From the NCBI RefSeq assembly GCF_016808095.1, contig NC_068973.1:21702501-21766500 (forward strand): a DNA stretch of 64,000 nt, read 5' to 3'. This stretch comes from Vigna angularis (Eukaryota; Streptophyta; Magnoliopsida; Fabales; Fabaceae). The position numbers and the translations under genes are program-made. Under the pieces are notes generated by a model. It did no database searches. It worked only from the letters and a program-made list of their open reading frames with translations, and was not told the DNA's origin. Below are positions 21,355 to 32,966 of this stretch, in pieces; position 1 is the stretch's first letter; each line of letters begins with the position of its first letter.

Positions 21355-22189
21355 AGTATTGTCTAGGCGATATTGCTTTTGGGAGAATTTCCCTGGATCT
21401 AGATTTTGCCGTATGTGTTCATATCAATAAAACCAATAATCATGACATTGAATGAGTTAAACAATGCATGCTTTGAGCAAAGAGGAAAAACCCTAACTAA
21501 TGATGAAAGAAAGCATGTATCAAAGATGAGATATTTAAACAAAAAATTCCATATATGAGAGCTTCACAAGATTACATTGTTTCCCCAACAACAAGAAGAT
21601 TTTAGTTCACCATATTCATGGTGAAACTAGATGAAATACAATGAGATAGTGAAAGATAGAACCCTAGAAAGATGAGTAGGTAGCCTTAACATCCAAGATC
21701 TTCCTCCAAGGTGTGGAAATGTGTGTATTTGCTTCGTACTCTACCAAAGATACAAACCCTAGGAAGTCCTAAAGCTTATATACCATTCGAAATATTACAG
21801 AAAAGTGGGCCTAAGCCCAAAATAATGGCGCTCAGCGGTAAGTGCGTGTGTTGTATTCTTCCCCTCAGTTGCACTTTCACCCCTCAACGGAGCCAACGGG
21901 TGTTCATTAGTGCCGCTCAGCAGTAAACTGGCGCTGAGCGGTACTTGCAGCTTCTCCTCTTTTGCACTTTTTGAGTTCTTTTCCGATTCCATCTCTATCC
22001 TTCTTCACTTCTTTCATCAAATTCACCTCAAAATCTGCATAAAACACTGAAATCAAGCATAAACCTGTCCAACTCTCTTATTTCTGAAAATGTAATCAAA
22101 AACATGATTCCAAGCTAGTTTCTAAGTGTTAAAGGTTGCTTGTAGTATCAATTTTAGACATGAAAATAACAGTTTTTCAACTGTTATCA
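21355..22189 (-). repeat. Truncated 3' LTR of element C
   Basis: The right edge CAACTGTTATCA (22189) is the LTR start on the minus strand. The TATA box and CCGCTCAGCGG palindromes (about 21825-21945) are present. The LTR's 3' part is missing; sequence begins at about 21355 in the GTCTAGGCGATATTG block. Confidence 0.8.
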
Positions 22190-23036
22190 CAACCCCAAAC
22201 TTAGAACTTTGCTTGTCCTCAAGCAAACAAGATGTAACTCAATCTTCCACCAATCACTACAATGATTCACCATATTCAAAATCCTCTTTTCAAGATAAGT
22301 AAGTACTCAATTAAGCTCATGACAAAGACTTCAATCAAGACATGCACATGCTTTAATGTTCACACAATCACATAATATCCAACAAATGCTATTCTCATGA
22401 ATGATCAATCAACTAAGCATAGATGTTCTTATGTGTTCATGGAATCTTTCCTCACTAGATAAAGTATTTCACTCAAACACACAAGTGTATAAGAGGTATT
22501 CACTCATTTACTCTACTATCACAATGTCACATGAATCAACTTTGCCTTTCATTTAACCACAATAGAAAACACTTACAAGCAAGCATCATCACAAGGACTT
22601 TTCTATGGCTTATAATGTGGGTGGGCTAACAAGAAAATTGGTTTTTCTGGATCACAAAACCCTCGAGTTAAGAGAATCATCTAAACACAATCATTCGTAC
22701 TTATTCCCAACTTTCCTTTGCATTAAGCTTTGCTTTTTCTTCTCTTTTCTTTCTCCTTTTCTTTTTCTTTTCACATACTTAGCTCTTAGCTCAATGCTTT
22801 TTATTTTCCCTTTTTCTAAATTTCCCAACAACCCTAAACTTGGACATTTATCAGTACCACATAATATTTTCTACTTAACTCAAGGTAAAGCTTTTCATAA
22901 AGGGTTTTCAAATCATGTTCAAGGCTAAGGGTTCAAAGGATAGAACACATTGTTTTCTCTTTTGTTGGAATAAAATCATGCATTTGGCTAACAAAAGGGT
23001 TACTAACAAATGGCCTTGATCATATGATGCAAAACT
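22190..23036 (-). other. 3' UTR of element C
   Basis: Contains the polypurine tract (reverse of CAACCCCAAACTT, 22190-22202), the conserved stem-loop at 22208-22227 and the reverse of the purine-rich tract (about 22734-22775). There is no credible ORF. It ends at the deletion junction described for element C. Confidence 0.75.
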
Positions 23037-23442
23037 TAGATGGAAAACTAGTGAGAAAGTGAGTGAAAGAGAGATTTTCTAAAGAGGAATGAAGGGAAAA
23101 TTGTAGAGAACTCTTGGAAAAGTGTTTAGGAGTGTGTGGGAAGAAGAAAATATGAAAATAGAGACCAAATCGCAGCTTAGGGTATAAAAATACCCTAATG
23201 GGCTTCGGTTCCGCTAAGGGCAACCCAAAAAGCCCATTGTACGATACTACCGCTCAGCGAAAATTTGCTGCTGAGCGGCACTTACGTGTTTTGATTTTCT
23301 TCTTCCTAGCTTACCCTAGGTGCCTTCTACTCATGCCCCTCACTTGCTCCCTGCAATTAAGTTCTCAGATCACTCATACATTCAATCCCTATCATGCAAC
23401 TAAAGCAGAATCAAAACAAACAATACAAATAAAATCAATCAA
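23037..23442 (-). promoter_or_regulatory. Promoter stub of the lost accessory ORF (element C)
   Basis: Palindromes TACCGCTCAGCG and CTGCTGAGCGGCAC (23251-23282) and the inverted repeat TTAGGGTATAAAAATACCCT (about 23177-23196) match the block ahead of the accessory ORF in A and D. The ORF and intron themselves are deleted. Confidence 0.65.
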
Positions 23443-23741
23443 CTAGGTTGCCTCCCAGGTAGCGCTTGTTTAACGTCACGAGCCTGACCCAAAATCCTCC
23501 AGCACCCTTCAGTAGATGCAAATCTTTCTTACCAACACCCATCAGTAGGTGTATACAAACATAGTATCCTTCAGTAGATACTCTTCCGCCTAACATCCAT
23601 CAGTAGATGTAAACCCTGTAACAAACTTATAACAAAAATACCCAAAAATTCAAAATTACATCACCAAACTAAAAATTAAAAGTTCTTAAATCACTAGGTT
23701 GCCTCCCAGCAAGCGCTCTTTTAACGTCACCAGCTTGACCC
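23443..23741 (-). other. Motif-hairpin-motif block of element C
   Basis: Second motif at 23443-23490, first motif at 23693-23741, both with the GGGAGGCAAC hairpin core. Between them are four hairpins with stems, in plus-strand order: GCACC/GATGC (23502-23519), ACACC/GGTGT (23535-23552), AGTATC/GATACT (23563-23582), ACATC/GATGT (23593-23610). The 8-nt loop is CATCAGTA or CTTCAGTA on the plus strand, that is TACTGATG or TACTGAAG in sense. Confidence 0.8.
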
Positions 23742-23756
23742 AATAAAACTCAAGTT

Positions 23757-25513
23757 CTTTCTTCTTTTTCTTCTTTCTACTGAACTTCTTCAGGAATTTG
23801 ATAAAACCAGGAACCTGTTGCAATGTCTCAATCATAGGAACTTTAATCTCCAATTTCTTGAAGATTTCCATAAAGCGCTCAAATTCCTTCTTCCTATAAT
23901 ACTTCTTTGGATGAGGAAGAGGTTTTTCATATCATTCTTTCTTTTTTTCTCTCGTCCTCTTTTTCTTTTCTCTCACTTTCTTTTTGCTTTCTTTTTTTCC
24001 ACTCACTTTCTTCATCTTCACACAAATTTTCTCTTCTTCTTTCTCTTCTCTCTCATTTCTCTCTTCTTTTTCCAACTCAACTTTTTCTACATTTACCCTC
24101 ACTGGCACTTTACACTCTTCCTTGGGGTTAACCTCAGTATTAGCCCCAAAATTCTTGTCAGGCCTTTCTTCCAACTGCTTAGTAAGTTGACCCACTTGAA
24201 TCTCCAAGTTCTTAATAGCAGCTTTAGTGCTCTTTTGAGTGGATTCAGTTTTCTGTATGAATTGCTGAAGAGTTTCTTCCATCCTTATTGATCTTTCATT
24301 AAGTATAGACATTTATTGCCAAAAGGTTGGTTGTTGTTGTTGCTTGTTAAATTGCCCTGCTTGTCCAGCTTACCCACTTTGTCCTTGACCAATGCTTGGG
24401 TGTGGTTTCCACCCTCGATTGAAGTTCCCCTGACGGTATCGAAATTGATTGGCCATGAAGTTAACATCCTCTAAAGCTTCCACTGGAAAGGCGCATTGAC
24501 CATTGATATGGTCACCTCCACATAGTTCACAATCTGTTGTTGAACCTGTGCAACAGTCTTTAACTCTTTTGGTAGTTGTGCAAGTGCCTTTGTGAGATTC
24601 TCCAGTTGTTGAATTATTATTTTGTTCTAAGATAACAAGGCATCATTGGATTGCAACTGTAGAACTCTTTTTTGTTGAATAAGAGCTCCTCTTTCACTTT
24701 TCAGCTCATTGTCATTAGTAGCCATATTTTCAATTATTTCAGTGGCTTCCTCTGGAGTCTTCCATTTAATATTTCCTCCAGCTGAGGCGTCTAACATCAG
24801 CTTGGTTTGTGAACCAAGACCTCCAAGGAAGATTAGGACTACTTCTACTTCGTCAAATCCATGTCTGGGAGTCTTTCTTAATAGGCTTTTGTACCTGTCC
24901 CATGCGTGACCTAGTGATTCCTCCATGCCTTACCTGAAAGATGAGATCTCTTGCTTTCCTTTGTTTACCTTGGATTGTGGGAAGTATTTGTTCAAAAACT
25001 TTGTCACCATAGCTTCCCACTCTATAAAGCTCCCTTCTGGAAAAGAGTTCAACCAAAGCTTAGCATTGCCTCCCAATGAGAAAGGAAACAAGCTAAGTTT
25101 GATTGCTTCGTCAGGCACCCCATTTATCTTCACTGTATTGTAAATTTCATTAAAGGTTGTGAGGTGCTCATATGGGTTTTCATGTCACAACCCATTAAAT
25201 TGATTACTCTTAACCAGTTGGATCAACCTGATTTCACCTCCATGTTGGCTGCATTGACCCTCGGTCTTGCTATGCTGTTAAAATGTTGAGGGCCAACTAC
25301 ATTGGTGTAATCTGCAAGAGTCCGTCTAACATTATTATTCTCCATCTCCTCAATGCTATGGTGAGAACCTTGTGGTGAAGGTTGTAAAAGATCTTCCGGA
25401 GGAGGGAAAAGTTCTCTAGATGTACAGATTCTTCTCCTCCGTCTACTCTCGTCTAAGCCTTCAAGAAGAGGTTCCGAGGTTTTCTTGCTTCTAGTTCGAA
25501 TTGCTTCCTGCAT
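23757..25513 (-). pseudogene. Gag of element C (disabled, protease deleted)
   Basis: The ATG is at 25513 (MQEAIRTRSKKTSEP), capsid-like domain at about 25133-24640 (FLNKYFPQSKVNKGKQEISS), zinc-knuckle region near 24500 degraded. The reading frame is broken between about 25223 and 25133, at 24927, at 24627 and near 24312. Reading then passes through an Arg/Glu/Lys-rich linker and directly into the post-polyprotein spacer, with the protease and C-terminal segment deleted. Confidence 0.82.
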
Positions 25514-25790
25514 ACACAAGAAAACAAGTCCCTAGAAAAATTTGTTAGCACAAACAAATAGAGAAGATATATAATAAGAGATAAGAAGATAAAAGATAGA
25601 AATATAGAAGATAAAATAAAAACAGAAAAATAAAAACAAAAAAATAAAAACAAAAAACAAAAAAATAATAACAGAAAATAGAAACAAAAAAATAAAAACA
25701 GAAATTCAAAAATCGAAATTTAAAATTCAAAATTCAAAAACAAGTCAAAGATAATCAATAATCACACAAATAAACTAGTTAAACCACGAG
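25514..25790 (-). other. Leader of element C
   Basis: A-rich on the plus strand (repeated AAAATAAAAACAGAA, T-rich in sense) between primer site and gag, as in element A. No ORF is supported. Confidence 0.6.
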
Positions 25791-25808
25791 TCCCCGGCAA
25801 TGGCGCCA
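25791..25808 (-). promoter_or_regulatory. Primer binding site, tRNA-Asp (element C)
   Basis: The plus strand TCCCCGGCAATGGCGCCA equals the tRNA-Asp 3' end with one change (C to T). It sits six bases from the LTR at 25815. Confidence 0.88.
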
Positions 25809-25814
25809 AAAACT

Positions 25815-27142
25815 TGATAACAAATTTCTGAACACCGAAAACGACGCCAAAAACTTGTAACCTCGGCAAGTGTGACCGAATCGTATCAAGTAATAGACTT
25901 GGTGAGACCAAGTATCGTTCTCCCAAAGGACTCACGACCTAGTTAGTTATATGACTTCTTGATTATTTAAAACTTGTGAAAATAAACAAATTCTTGAGGT
26001 TTCAAATGCAAAAGACAAAAAGTAAACATGTATGCATGAGTTTTGATCAATGGAAAGAAGAACACAAACACTTGGAACGAATTATATGGATGAGTATGTT
26101 GTTGGGGTAATCAATTTCATCTTATCCACTCTCATATATTTAGGAATTCATCATTCTTTTCATCAATGTTAATGGCACTCTCTAATTTACCTAATCATAA
26201 TCACTAGTTTACAATGTCTTGTCTCCCTAGCAATTAATCATGCATTATAGTGAACAGAAGCTTAACGACATCCAACCATCATATTCCTAGGTCTAGGTTT
26301 ATACTACTGTTGGGAGTGTTTCCCCAGATCTAGATTTTACCGTATGTGTCCATATCAATAAAACCAATAATCATGACATTGAATGAGTTAAACAATGCAT
26401 GCTTTGAGCAAAGTAGAAAAACCCCTAACTAATGGTGAAAGAAAGCATGTATCATAAATATGATGTTTAAACACAAAATTCCATATATGAGAGCTTCAAA
26501 AGATTACATTGATTCCCCAACAACAATACAAAGTTTAGTTCACCATATTCATGGTGAAACTAGATGAACAATAATGAAAGAATAGAAGAGATAGAAAAAC
26601 CCCAGAAAGAGAAGAGGAGAGCCGTCACCATCTCAAATTCTACTCTCAAGGGGTGAAAAGTGTGTTTTGCGTCTTCTCCAGCCAAAGATACAAACCCTAG
26701 GATGTCCTAAAGCTTATATACTATTCTAAAAATTACAGAAAAGTAGGCCCAAGCCCAAATTAATGGGCTCAGCAGTAAAATACCGCTCAGCGGTAAGTGC
26801 GTGTGTTGAATTCTTCCCCTCAATTGCACTTTCACCCCTCAACGATGCCAACGAGTGTTAAGTAGTGCCGCTCACTGGTAAAATGGCGCTGAGCGGTACT
26901 TGCGGCTTCACCTTTTGCACTTTTTGTGTCCTTTTCTGATTCCAACTCTGTCCTACTTTACTTCTTTCATCAAATTCACCTCAAAATCTGCATAAAACAC
27001 TGAAATCAAGCATAAACCTGTCCAGCTCCCTTATTTCTGAAAATGTAATCAAAAACATGATTCCAAGCTAGTTTCTAAGTGTTAAAGGTTGCTTGTAGTA
27101 TCAATTTTAGACATGAAAATAACAATTTTTCAACTGTTATCA
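25815..27142 (-). repeat. 5' LTR of element C
   Basis: Runs from TGATAACAAATTTCTG (25815) to TTTCAACTGTTATCA (27142) on the plus strand, 1328 bp. CCGCTCAGCGG words lie at about 26775-26900 upstream (in sense) of the TATA region (AGCTTATATACTATTC, about 26712-26727). The flank GATAT (27143-27147) would be its target duplication; the partner is lost. Confidence 0.85.
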
Positions 27143-28690
27143 GATATATATCTCTCTGTTAGACTCAGTCATCCATGTTTGAATATATGATTTTCTGGAA
27201 TTTAATGTGTTTCCAGATGGTTGGGTGGTCTGAGGTTCGAGAAAGCCATAAACTGACGCCCGACCTGATTCCACTACGATGGTGTCCATGTACCTGAAAG
27301 AATAAAGTTAAGTATATTTATTAAAAAGTAATAATACTAATATACAAATTGGAAAATAACAAATAAAAAACTTACATGCACCATAGTTGTATGCATGAAA
27401 TGTTCAACATTTTTTCTCCACCAATGATCTCATATGCATCATCGAAATTAATATACAATGGAACATGGCACTCGAGGCCAAATGTTCTTAACTCCAATAG
27501 CATCTCTACCGGTCCTTTTCTCAACTTATTTAATCTGGAGGTCAATATGGATATAGCATCATGGTCTTCTACTTCCTCATGAGCCCCATTCACAGGTTGA
27601 GCAATTGGTTGTCTCCTAGGACGGTAGACTTTGAACTTACATTTACAAAAGTTAGGAATCGTTTAATTATAACTTGACGATTTAAGATAATAAAAAAAAG
27701 AATATAATACTGCTTGTGGGCCAAAATATGGCATGATCATAGCCTTAGGCCAAGCTATGAATGTGCCTAAGGCCTCCCCCACGAATTAGATTTCAGATGT
27801 AGGCACTAGCACTCGAGCCTGGGGGTCTCTTGGATCATCAATCATTACCCACGCGTGAGTGGGCAATAAAGGAGCACCATGAATGGTCTGGCCTCCTGCA
27901 ATCTATCATCCCACGGCCACTAGCGTAGAGGATCCTCATTAACCAAAAACTCATACCGAATATTGTAATCAGTACGATCTGCAATAGAGCATCACCCTTT
28001 GGTGCTCACATGAGGTGCAGTAGGATCATCTGTAGGGGCGTCCTCCTGCTGTGACTGTTGTTGTTGCTCTTATTGTTCTTGTTGTTCTTGTTGTTCTTGT
28101 TGTTGGGTGATCATCGCAAGTTTTTCTTCAAGCATTCTTAAGCGTTCACCCATGCTTTCCTCTAATTCGACTTGCACCGATTGCCTGATGCTACTAACGA
28201 TTTCCTGAGTCACGACTTCTGTGCTTCTTGGTTTAGGGCCAAAGTAGTCCCTCAATCCAATAGCTCCTTCAACAACACACACACGACCAAGACGGTCTAG
28301 CCGACCTGTGGCTGCTACTAGGAGGTCCTCCCTACCTTGTGCCACAAATGTGCCTTGACTCTGTTGGTCAACCAAGTCATCCTGCATATCATAATGAAGA
28401 TTAGACACATTAAAAATTTTGTTCCATAATTTTTTTATGAACTATGGTAATTAGTTAGAAGTTTCCACTTACAATTCTCTAGGATATCTCCTGAGAAGAC
28501 TGGGATGTAAACTGGCCATTGGACTTTGTCCATGTAGCCTTCCACAATTCATGTCTAGCTAGTGGAGGTGCTAGATCAGGTGACTCAAGATCTAACTCCT
28601 CAGCGCGACGTTTTCTCATCTTTTTCTCTAATAACGCATAATCACCACGTGACAGTACGTGTGGTGTATCCATCAGTAGATGCTGTCATT
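27143..28690 (-). pseudogene. Fragment of a spliced transposon-type gene (CACTA / Ulp1-associated style)
   Basis: Three coding blocks on the minus strand belong together: 28673-28479 (DTPHVLSRGDYALLEKKMRK, LARHELWKATWTKSNGQF), 28408-28070 (QGTFVAQGREDLL, IGLRDYFGPKPRS, ending in a QQEQQEQ run) and 27593-27372 (NKLRKGPVEMLLELRTFG, VPLYINFDDAYEIIGG). Between the first two, GTAAGT (plus 28467-28472) and an acceptor ATATGCAG (28382 side) define a 91-bp intron. Further coding-like sequence (VGEALGTFIAWP near 27760) contains stops. Such proteins occur in legume CACTA-like transposons and Ulp1-type genes; this assignment is from memory. Both ends are cut by LTR elements. Confidence 0.5.
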
Positions 28691-28699
28691 CATAATCAT

Positions 28700-28948
28700 T
28701 CCATATTTTACATCAATTACTTTTGCATCTTTCAATCCAATTGATCAACACTTGCATTCATGTTTACTTTTTCCGTAATATAAACACAACAATTTTGTTT
28801 ACAAGTCTTATTTAATCAAGAAATCACACAACTGTTTAGGCCTTGACTCTCTTGGGAAACGATACTTGGTCTTACCATTTACTATTACTTGATGCAATTC
28901 GGTACACTTGCCGAAGTGTTAACAAGTTTTTGGCGCCGTTGTCGGGGA
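28700..28948 (+). repeat. 5' LTR remnant and primer binding site of element B
   Basis: CAATCCAATTGATCAAC to GTGTTAACAAGTTTT matches the last part of the family LTR. The final about 50 bp of the LTR are gone: ACAAGTTTTT is joined straight to TGGCGCC, as expected from deletion between the two AAGTTTTT repeats seen in element A. The primer site TGGCGCCGTTGTCGGGGA (28931-28948) has one mismatch to tRNA-Asp. Confidence 0.82.
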
Positions 28949-29106
28949 CTCGAGGTTTAACTATTCTATTTGTGTGATTATTGATTAGCTTTGACTTGAT
29001 TTTTATCTTTTTAGATTTTTATTTTATCTTTTTATCTTTTCTATATTTTTTATCTTTTTTATCTTTTTGTGCTAACAATTGTTTCTAGGGTTTTGTTTTC
29101 TTGTGT

Positions 29107-30578
29107 ATGCAGGATACAATTCGTATTAGGAGCAAGAAAACAACGAAACCTCTTCTTGAAGGATTGGACGAGAGTAGACGGAGAAGGAGAATCTGAACAT
29201 CTAGAGAATTATTTCCTTCTCCAAAGACACTTCTACAACCCTCACCACAAAGATCTAACCAGAGTACTGAAGAGATGGCTGGAGAAAATAATGGTAGACG
29301 TACTTTGGCGGATTACACCACTATTGTTGGCCCTCATCATTTTAAAAGCATTGCTAGGCCGAGGGTCAATGCTTTAAACATGGAGGTGAACCGGCTTTGA
29401 TACAATTGGTGAAGAGCAACCAATTTAATGGACTGTCACATGAAAGTCCATATGAGCATCTAACCATATTCAACGAGATTTGCAACATTGTAAAGATCAA
29501 TGGTGTGCCGGATGACGCTATAAAGCTTAGTTTGTTTCATTTCTCATTGGGAGGCAATGCTAAGCTGTTGAATTCTTTCCCGGAGGATAACTTTTCTGAA
29601 TAGGAAGTCGTGGTTTCAAAGTTTCTAAACAAGTACTTCCCACAATCCAAAATCAACAAAGGGAAGCAAGAAATTTCTTCTCTCAAGCAAGGTATGGAGG
29701 AAACGCTAGGTCAAGCATGGGATAGATACAAGAGCTTGTTGAGAAAGACGCTCACTCATGGCTTTGACGAAGCAAAGGTAGTCATCTTTTCCTTGGAGGT
29801 CTTGGTTCAAAAATCGAATTTATGTTAGATGCGTCAACTGGAGGTAATATCAAATGCAAGACTCTAGAGGAAGCTAGATGCCTCAGCTAGAGGTAATATC
29901 AAATGCAAGACTCCAGAGGAAGCTTTTGAATTGATAGACAACATGGCTACTAATGACAATGAGATGCATAGTGAAAGAGGAGCTCCACCTCAACAGAAGG
30001 AAATCCTACAATTGCAATCTCAAGATGCCTTGCTTGCACAAATTAAAATCATAACTCAACAGTTGGAGAATTTGACAAAGACACTCGCTCAGTTTCTAAA
30101 GGAGCTAAAGAACGTTTCACAAGTTCATCAACAACTTTGTGAATTATGTGGTGGTGACCATATCAATGGTCAATGTGCTTTTCTAGTGGAGGCCCTTGAA
30201 GATGTCAATTTTATGGGCAATAAATTCCAAAATCAATTCCAATACCACCAAGGAAACTTCAACCAAGGATGGAAACCTCACCCAAGCATGGGTCAAGGTC
30301 AAAATGAACAAGCTGGACAAGCAGGACAAGTTAATAGACCACAACAACAACCATCATTATGGGAACAAGTATCTGCATTAAATGAGAGATCAACAAAGCT
30401 AGAAGAAACTCTTCAACAATTTATACAGGTATCTCCAATCATAAAAGCACTGAAGCTACAATTAGAAATTTGGAGATATAGGTTGGCCAAATGGCTAAGA
30501 AGTTGGAAGATATGCTTGACAGGAGTTGTGGGGCTAATACTGAGGTTAACCCTAAGGAAGAGTGTAAAGCTATTGTGA
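29107..30578 (+). pseudogene. Gag of element B (disabled)
   Basis: The ATG at 29107 opens MQDTIRIRSKKTTKP. TGA at 29194-29196 (CGA in relatives), frameshifts near 29390 and 29820 and TAG at 29601-29603 (Trp in relatives) break it. The capsid-like domain lies at about 29400-29800 and the zinc knuckle CELCGGDHINGQC near 30140. A 49-bp tandem duplication (29826-29923) repeats the codons around TAGATGC..GAGGAAGC and shifts the frame. Confidence 0.85.
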
Positions 30579-31716
30579 GTACACGTGATGAGAGGGTGGA
30601 CTAAAAGAAAGAGAGATTTGAGTTAGAAAAGAGAGATTAAAAAGAAGAGAGAAAAGGTGAGGATGAGAGAAAAGAGAAAGAAAAGAAGAGGGGAGAGAAA
30701 AATTGTGAGAAAAGTGAAAGAGTTCTTCCTTATCCTAAGGGGAGTGAAAAATTTGATAAAGAGAGACAACATAAGCGTTTTAAAGAGATCTTCAAGCAAT
30801 TGGAGATTAAAATACCTTTGACCGAGGCGCTGCAACAAATTCCTGCTTATGCAAAGCACAGGAAGCAAATCCTCGCAAAGAAGAGATATCTAGAGGACGA
30901 AACTAGTGATGAATAGGGAGATTGCAGAGCTATTTTGGAGAAACCACTTCCTCCAAAAGTGAAACATCCAGGAAGTTTTACTATTCCTTACGTCATTGGG
31001 AAGGAGAATATAAGGAAGGCCTTAATTGATTTAGGGTCAAACATTAATTTGATGCCCTTATCTATGCTTGAAAGGATTGGTGATTTTGAAGTCAAGCCAA
31101 CAAAGGTGACTTTGCTTATGACAGATGGGTCTTCAAAGAAACCTTATGGTGTAGTGGAAGATGTTGTGGTTTGTATAGAGAAACTTAAATTCCTGGTGGA
31201 CTTTGTGGTGATAGAAATGGAGGAAGATGATAAGATCCCAATTATTCTTGGAAGGCCGTTTATGAAAACGGCAAAAGTAATCATCAATGTGGATGATGGG
31301 TTGATAGTGCTTCAAGACCGAGAAGAAAAGATGATCTTTAATGTCTTCAAAGCTGAGCAGCAGATGAAGAGAAGGAGACTAATCATAGAGCTGCATGTAA
31401 GGATGCAACAGTGACTAGCCCTAAAGTTGCAAATCCGGTCACCAAAGGTAAAAATTGTTTCTTGTCACAGGTTAGGGAAGAAGAAAAAGATGGCAAAGGA
31501 AGGATGGTTCATTTTGACTTGATGGATGCACAATTCAAACTTGGCACACTGGTAAGATTCAAGAACAAGTTGTGGGTTGTGAAAGATTTCAAAGAGAATG
31601 GAGTGATAGAGATTGAAGCTCCATATTCAAGGAGAGTCAAGAAGGTGGACCGAAAGCAATTGATGAGTTGGTGTGATGAAAGAAAGAAGAACACCTACAT
31701 TAAAGAGGGAACTTGA
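30579..31716 (+). pseudogene. Protease and integrase-tail-like segment of element B (disabled)
   Basis: A Lys/Glu/Arg-rich linker with stops leads to a retropepsin-like domain (30935-31330) with DLGSNINLMPLS and IILGRPFMKTA blocks. TAG at 30914-30916 precedes it and a frameshift near 31370 separates it from the C-terminal segment, which ends KNKLWVVKDFKENGVIEIEA then DRKQLMSWCDE at about 31560-31680. The stop is at 31714-31716. Confidence 0.82.
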
Positions 31717-31726
31717 GCTTTATTGG

Positions 31727-32019
31727 GTCGAGCTAATGACTTTAAAAGAGCGCTGGCTGGGAGGCACCCAGTGATTTGAGAACATTAATTTCATTGAATT
31801 TATTTATTTTGGTGATGTAATTTGAAACTTTGGAACATTGTTATATTTCGGTTTAGCATCTACTGATGGATGCTAGGTTGGTGAGTATTTACTGAAGGAT
31901 ACTCAGAAGGTACACGTACTGAAGGGTGATGGTAAGATTTGCACCTACTGATGAGTGTTGGAAGATTTTGGGTAAGGCTCGTGACGTTAAAAAAGTGCTA
32001 CGTAGGAGGCAACCCAATT
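31727..32019 (+). other. Motif-hairpin-motif block of element B
   Basis: First motif with CTGGG-AGGCA-CCCAG (31757-31771). Hairpins: TAGCATC/GATGCTA (31854-31875), GAGTATT/GATACTC with one G:U (31883-31904), two weakened ones at 31912-31930 and 31941-31958. Second motif at about 31975-32019, where the GGGAGG stem has decayed to TAGGAGGCAACCCA. Conserved loop TACTGATG or TACTGAAG. Confidence 0.78.
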
Positions 32020-32194
32020 GATTGAATTTATCTTTGTTTGTTTGTTTTGGTTTTGTTCTAGTTGCATTATAGGAATTGATTGTGAATGTTTGAGTGATGT
32101 GAGAGACTAAATGCATTGATTAAGTGAGAGTTGAAGTTGAGAGGCATGGGGGATTGACGCTTTGGACAAGCCAGGAAGAAAGAGAATGGGTATC

Positions 32195-32966
32195 GCAATG
32201 CCGCTCAGCGGTAACTACCGCTGAGTGCGAACGCTGTAGATTTATCTTTTTGGGTTTTAAAAAGTTGGGCTTAACGGGGTTTGGCCCATTAGTTTTTTTT
32301 TCTAACCCTAGGGCGCATCTAGGCCGCCACTTTCAGATCCCATTCTTCCCAAACACTCTCAAGCACTCTCCAAAGAGTTCTCTCCACTTTTTCCTTCATC
32401 CCTCTTCACAAAACCTCTCTTTCAACTATTTTTACATCAAGTTTCCATCCAAGTTTGGGGTTTTGTGAGAGCATTGGTATTAGGGGCTTATTTCTTCACA
32501 TTTTTAGAGCTTTCTTCACATATTTAGCATTTCCAACCAAGTAAGTACATGCATTTTACATTATAGGGTTTTTAAAGTATGAATTAGTATGAATATGATT
32601 GTTTAAGCATGATTCTTGAGGGATTTTGATGTTTATGGATGATTGGATGAATTAATCACAGTTTGGACCGACTAAATTGTTTGAATTAGGACTGGAACTA
32701 GGAAAAATGTGTGGGTGGAGATTAGAAGCAATTTTGGGCAATTTTGGTAAAATTTGCGGAATCGCCGCTCAGCAAAAATTTCCCCTGAGCGCGATTTCTG
32801 CAAAATGGTGTTTTTAGGTTTTTGGCTGGTTGTTCTCTGCGCAGGTGGCGCTAAGGGGTTTTGTTTTGCCCTTAGCGGTGATAAAGAGAGTTTTAGGGAG
32901 TTGTTTGTGGTTTACTAATGCTTAACAATGTTTCTTGTGGTTTTGTGAATTGTGTTTGATGCAGGG
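32195..32966 (+). promoter_or_regulatory. Internal promoter-like block and intron before the accessory ORF (element B)
   Basis: GCCGCTCAGCGGTAACTACC at about 32201-32220 matches the LTR palindrome. The TATA-like inverted repeat of A and D is degraded here. A donor GTAAGT (32541-32546) and acceptor GATGCAG ending 32964 define a 424-bp intron directly before the ATG at 32967. Confidence 0.62.

Larger units (their letters stand above)
21355..27142 (-). mobile_element. Deleted non-autonomous element C (LTR-gag-motifs-LTR)
   Basis: On the minus strand, from right to left: 5' LTR (25815-27142), primer site, gag, first motif, four hairpins, second motif, promoter stub, 3' UTR, truncated 3' LTR. Two deletions removed protease plus C-terminal segment (junction about 23757-23776) and the intron plus accessory ORF (junction about 23031-23036, at a shared AAACTT). 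The motif-hairpin-motif block is intact. The left LTR lost about 480 bp where it meets element A. Confidence 0.82.

Noticed and set aside
23818..24291. 157-codon plus-strand ORF opposite gag of element C
   Set aside because: Shadow of the Lys/Glu-rich gag linker read in reverse (Phe/Ser/Leu-rich); no start context or homology.
28668..28688. TACTGATGG next to GATGCT resembling the hairpin loop
   Set aside because: It lies at the start of the transposon-gene fragment, the stem does not pair (GCATC against GATAC), and there is no array; taken as chance.
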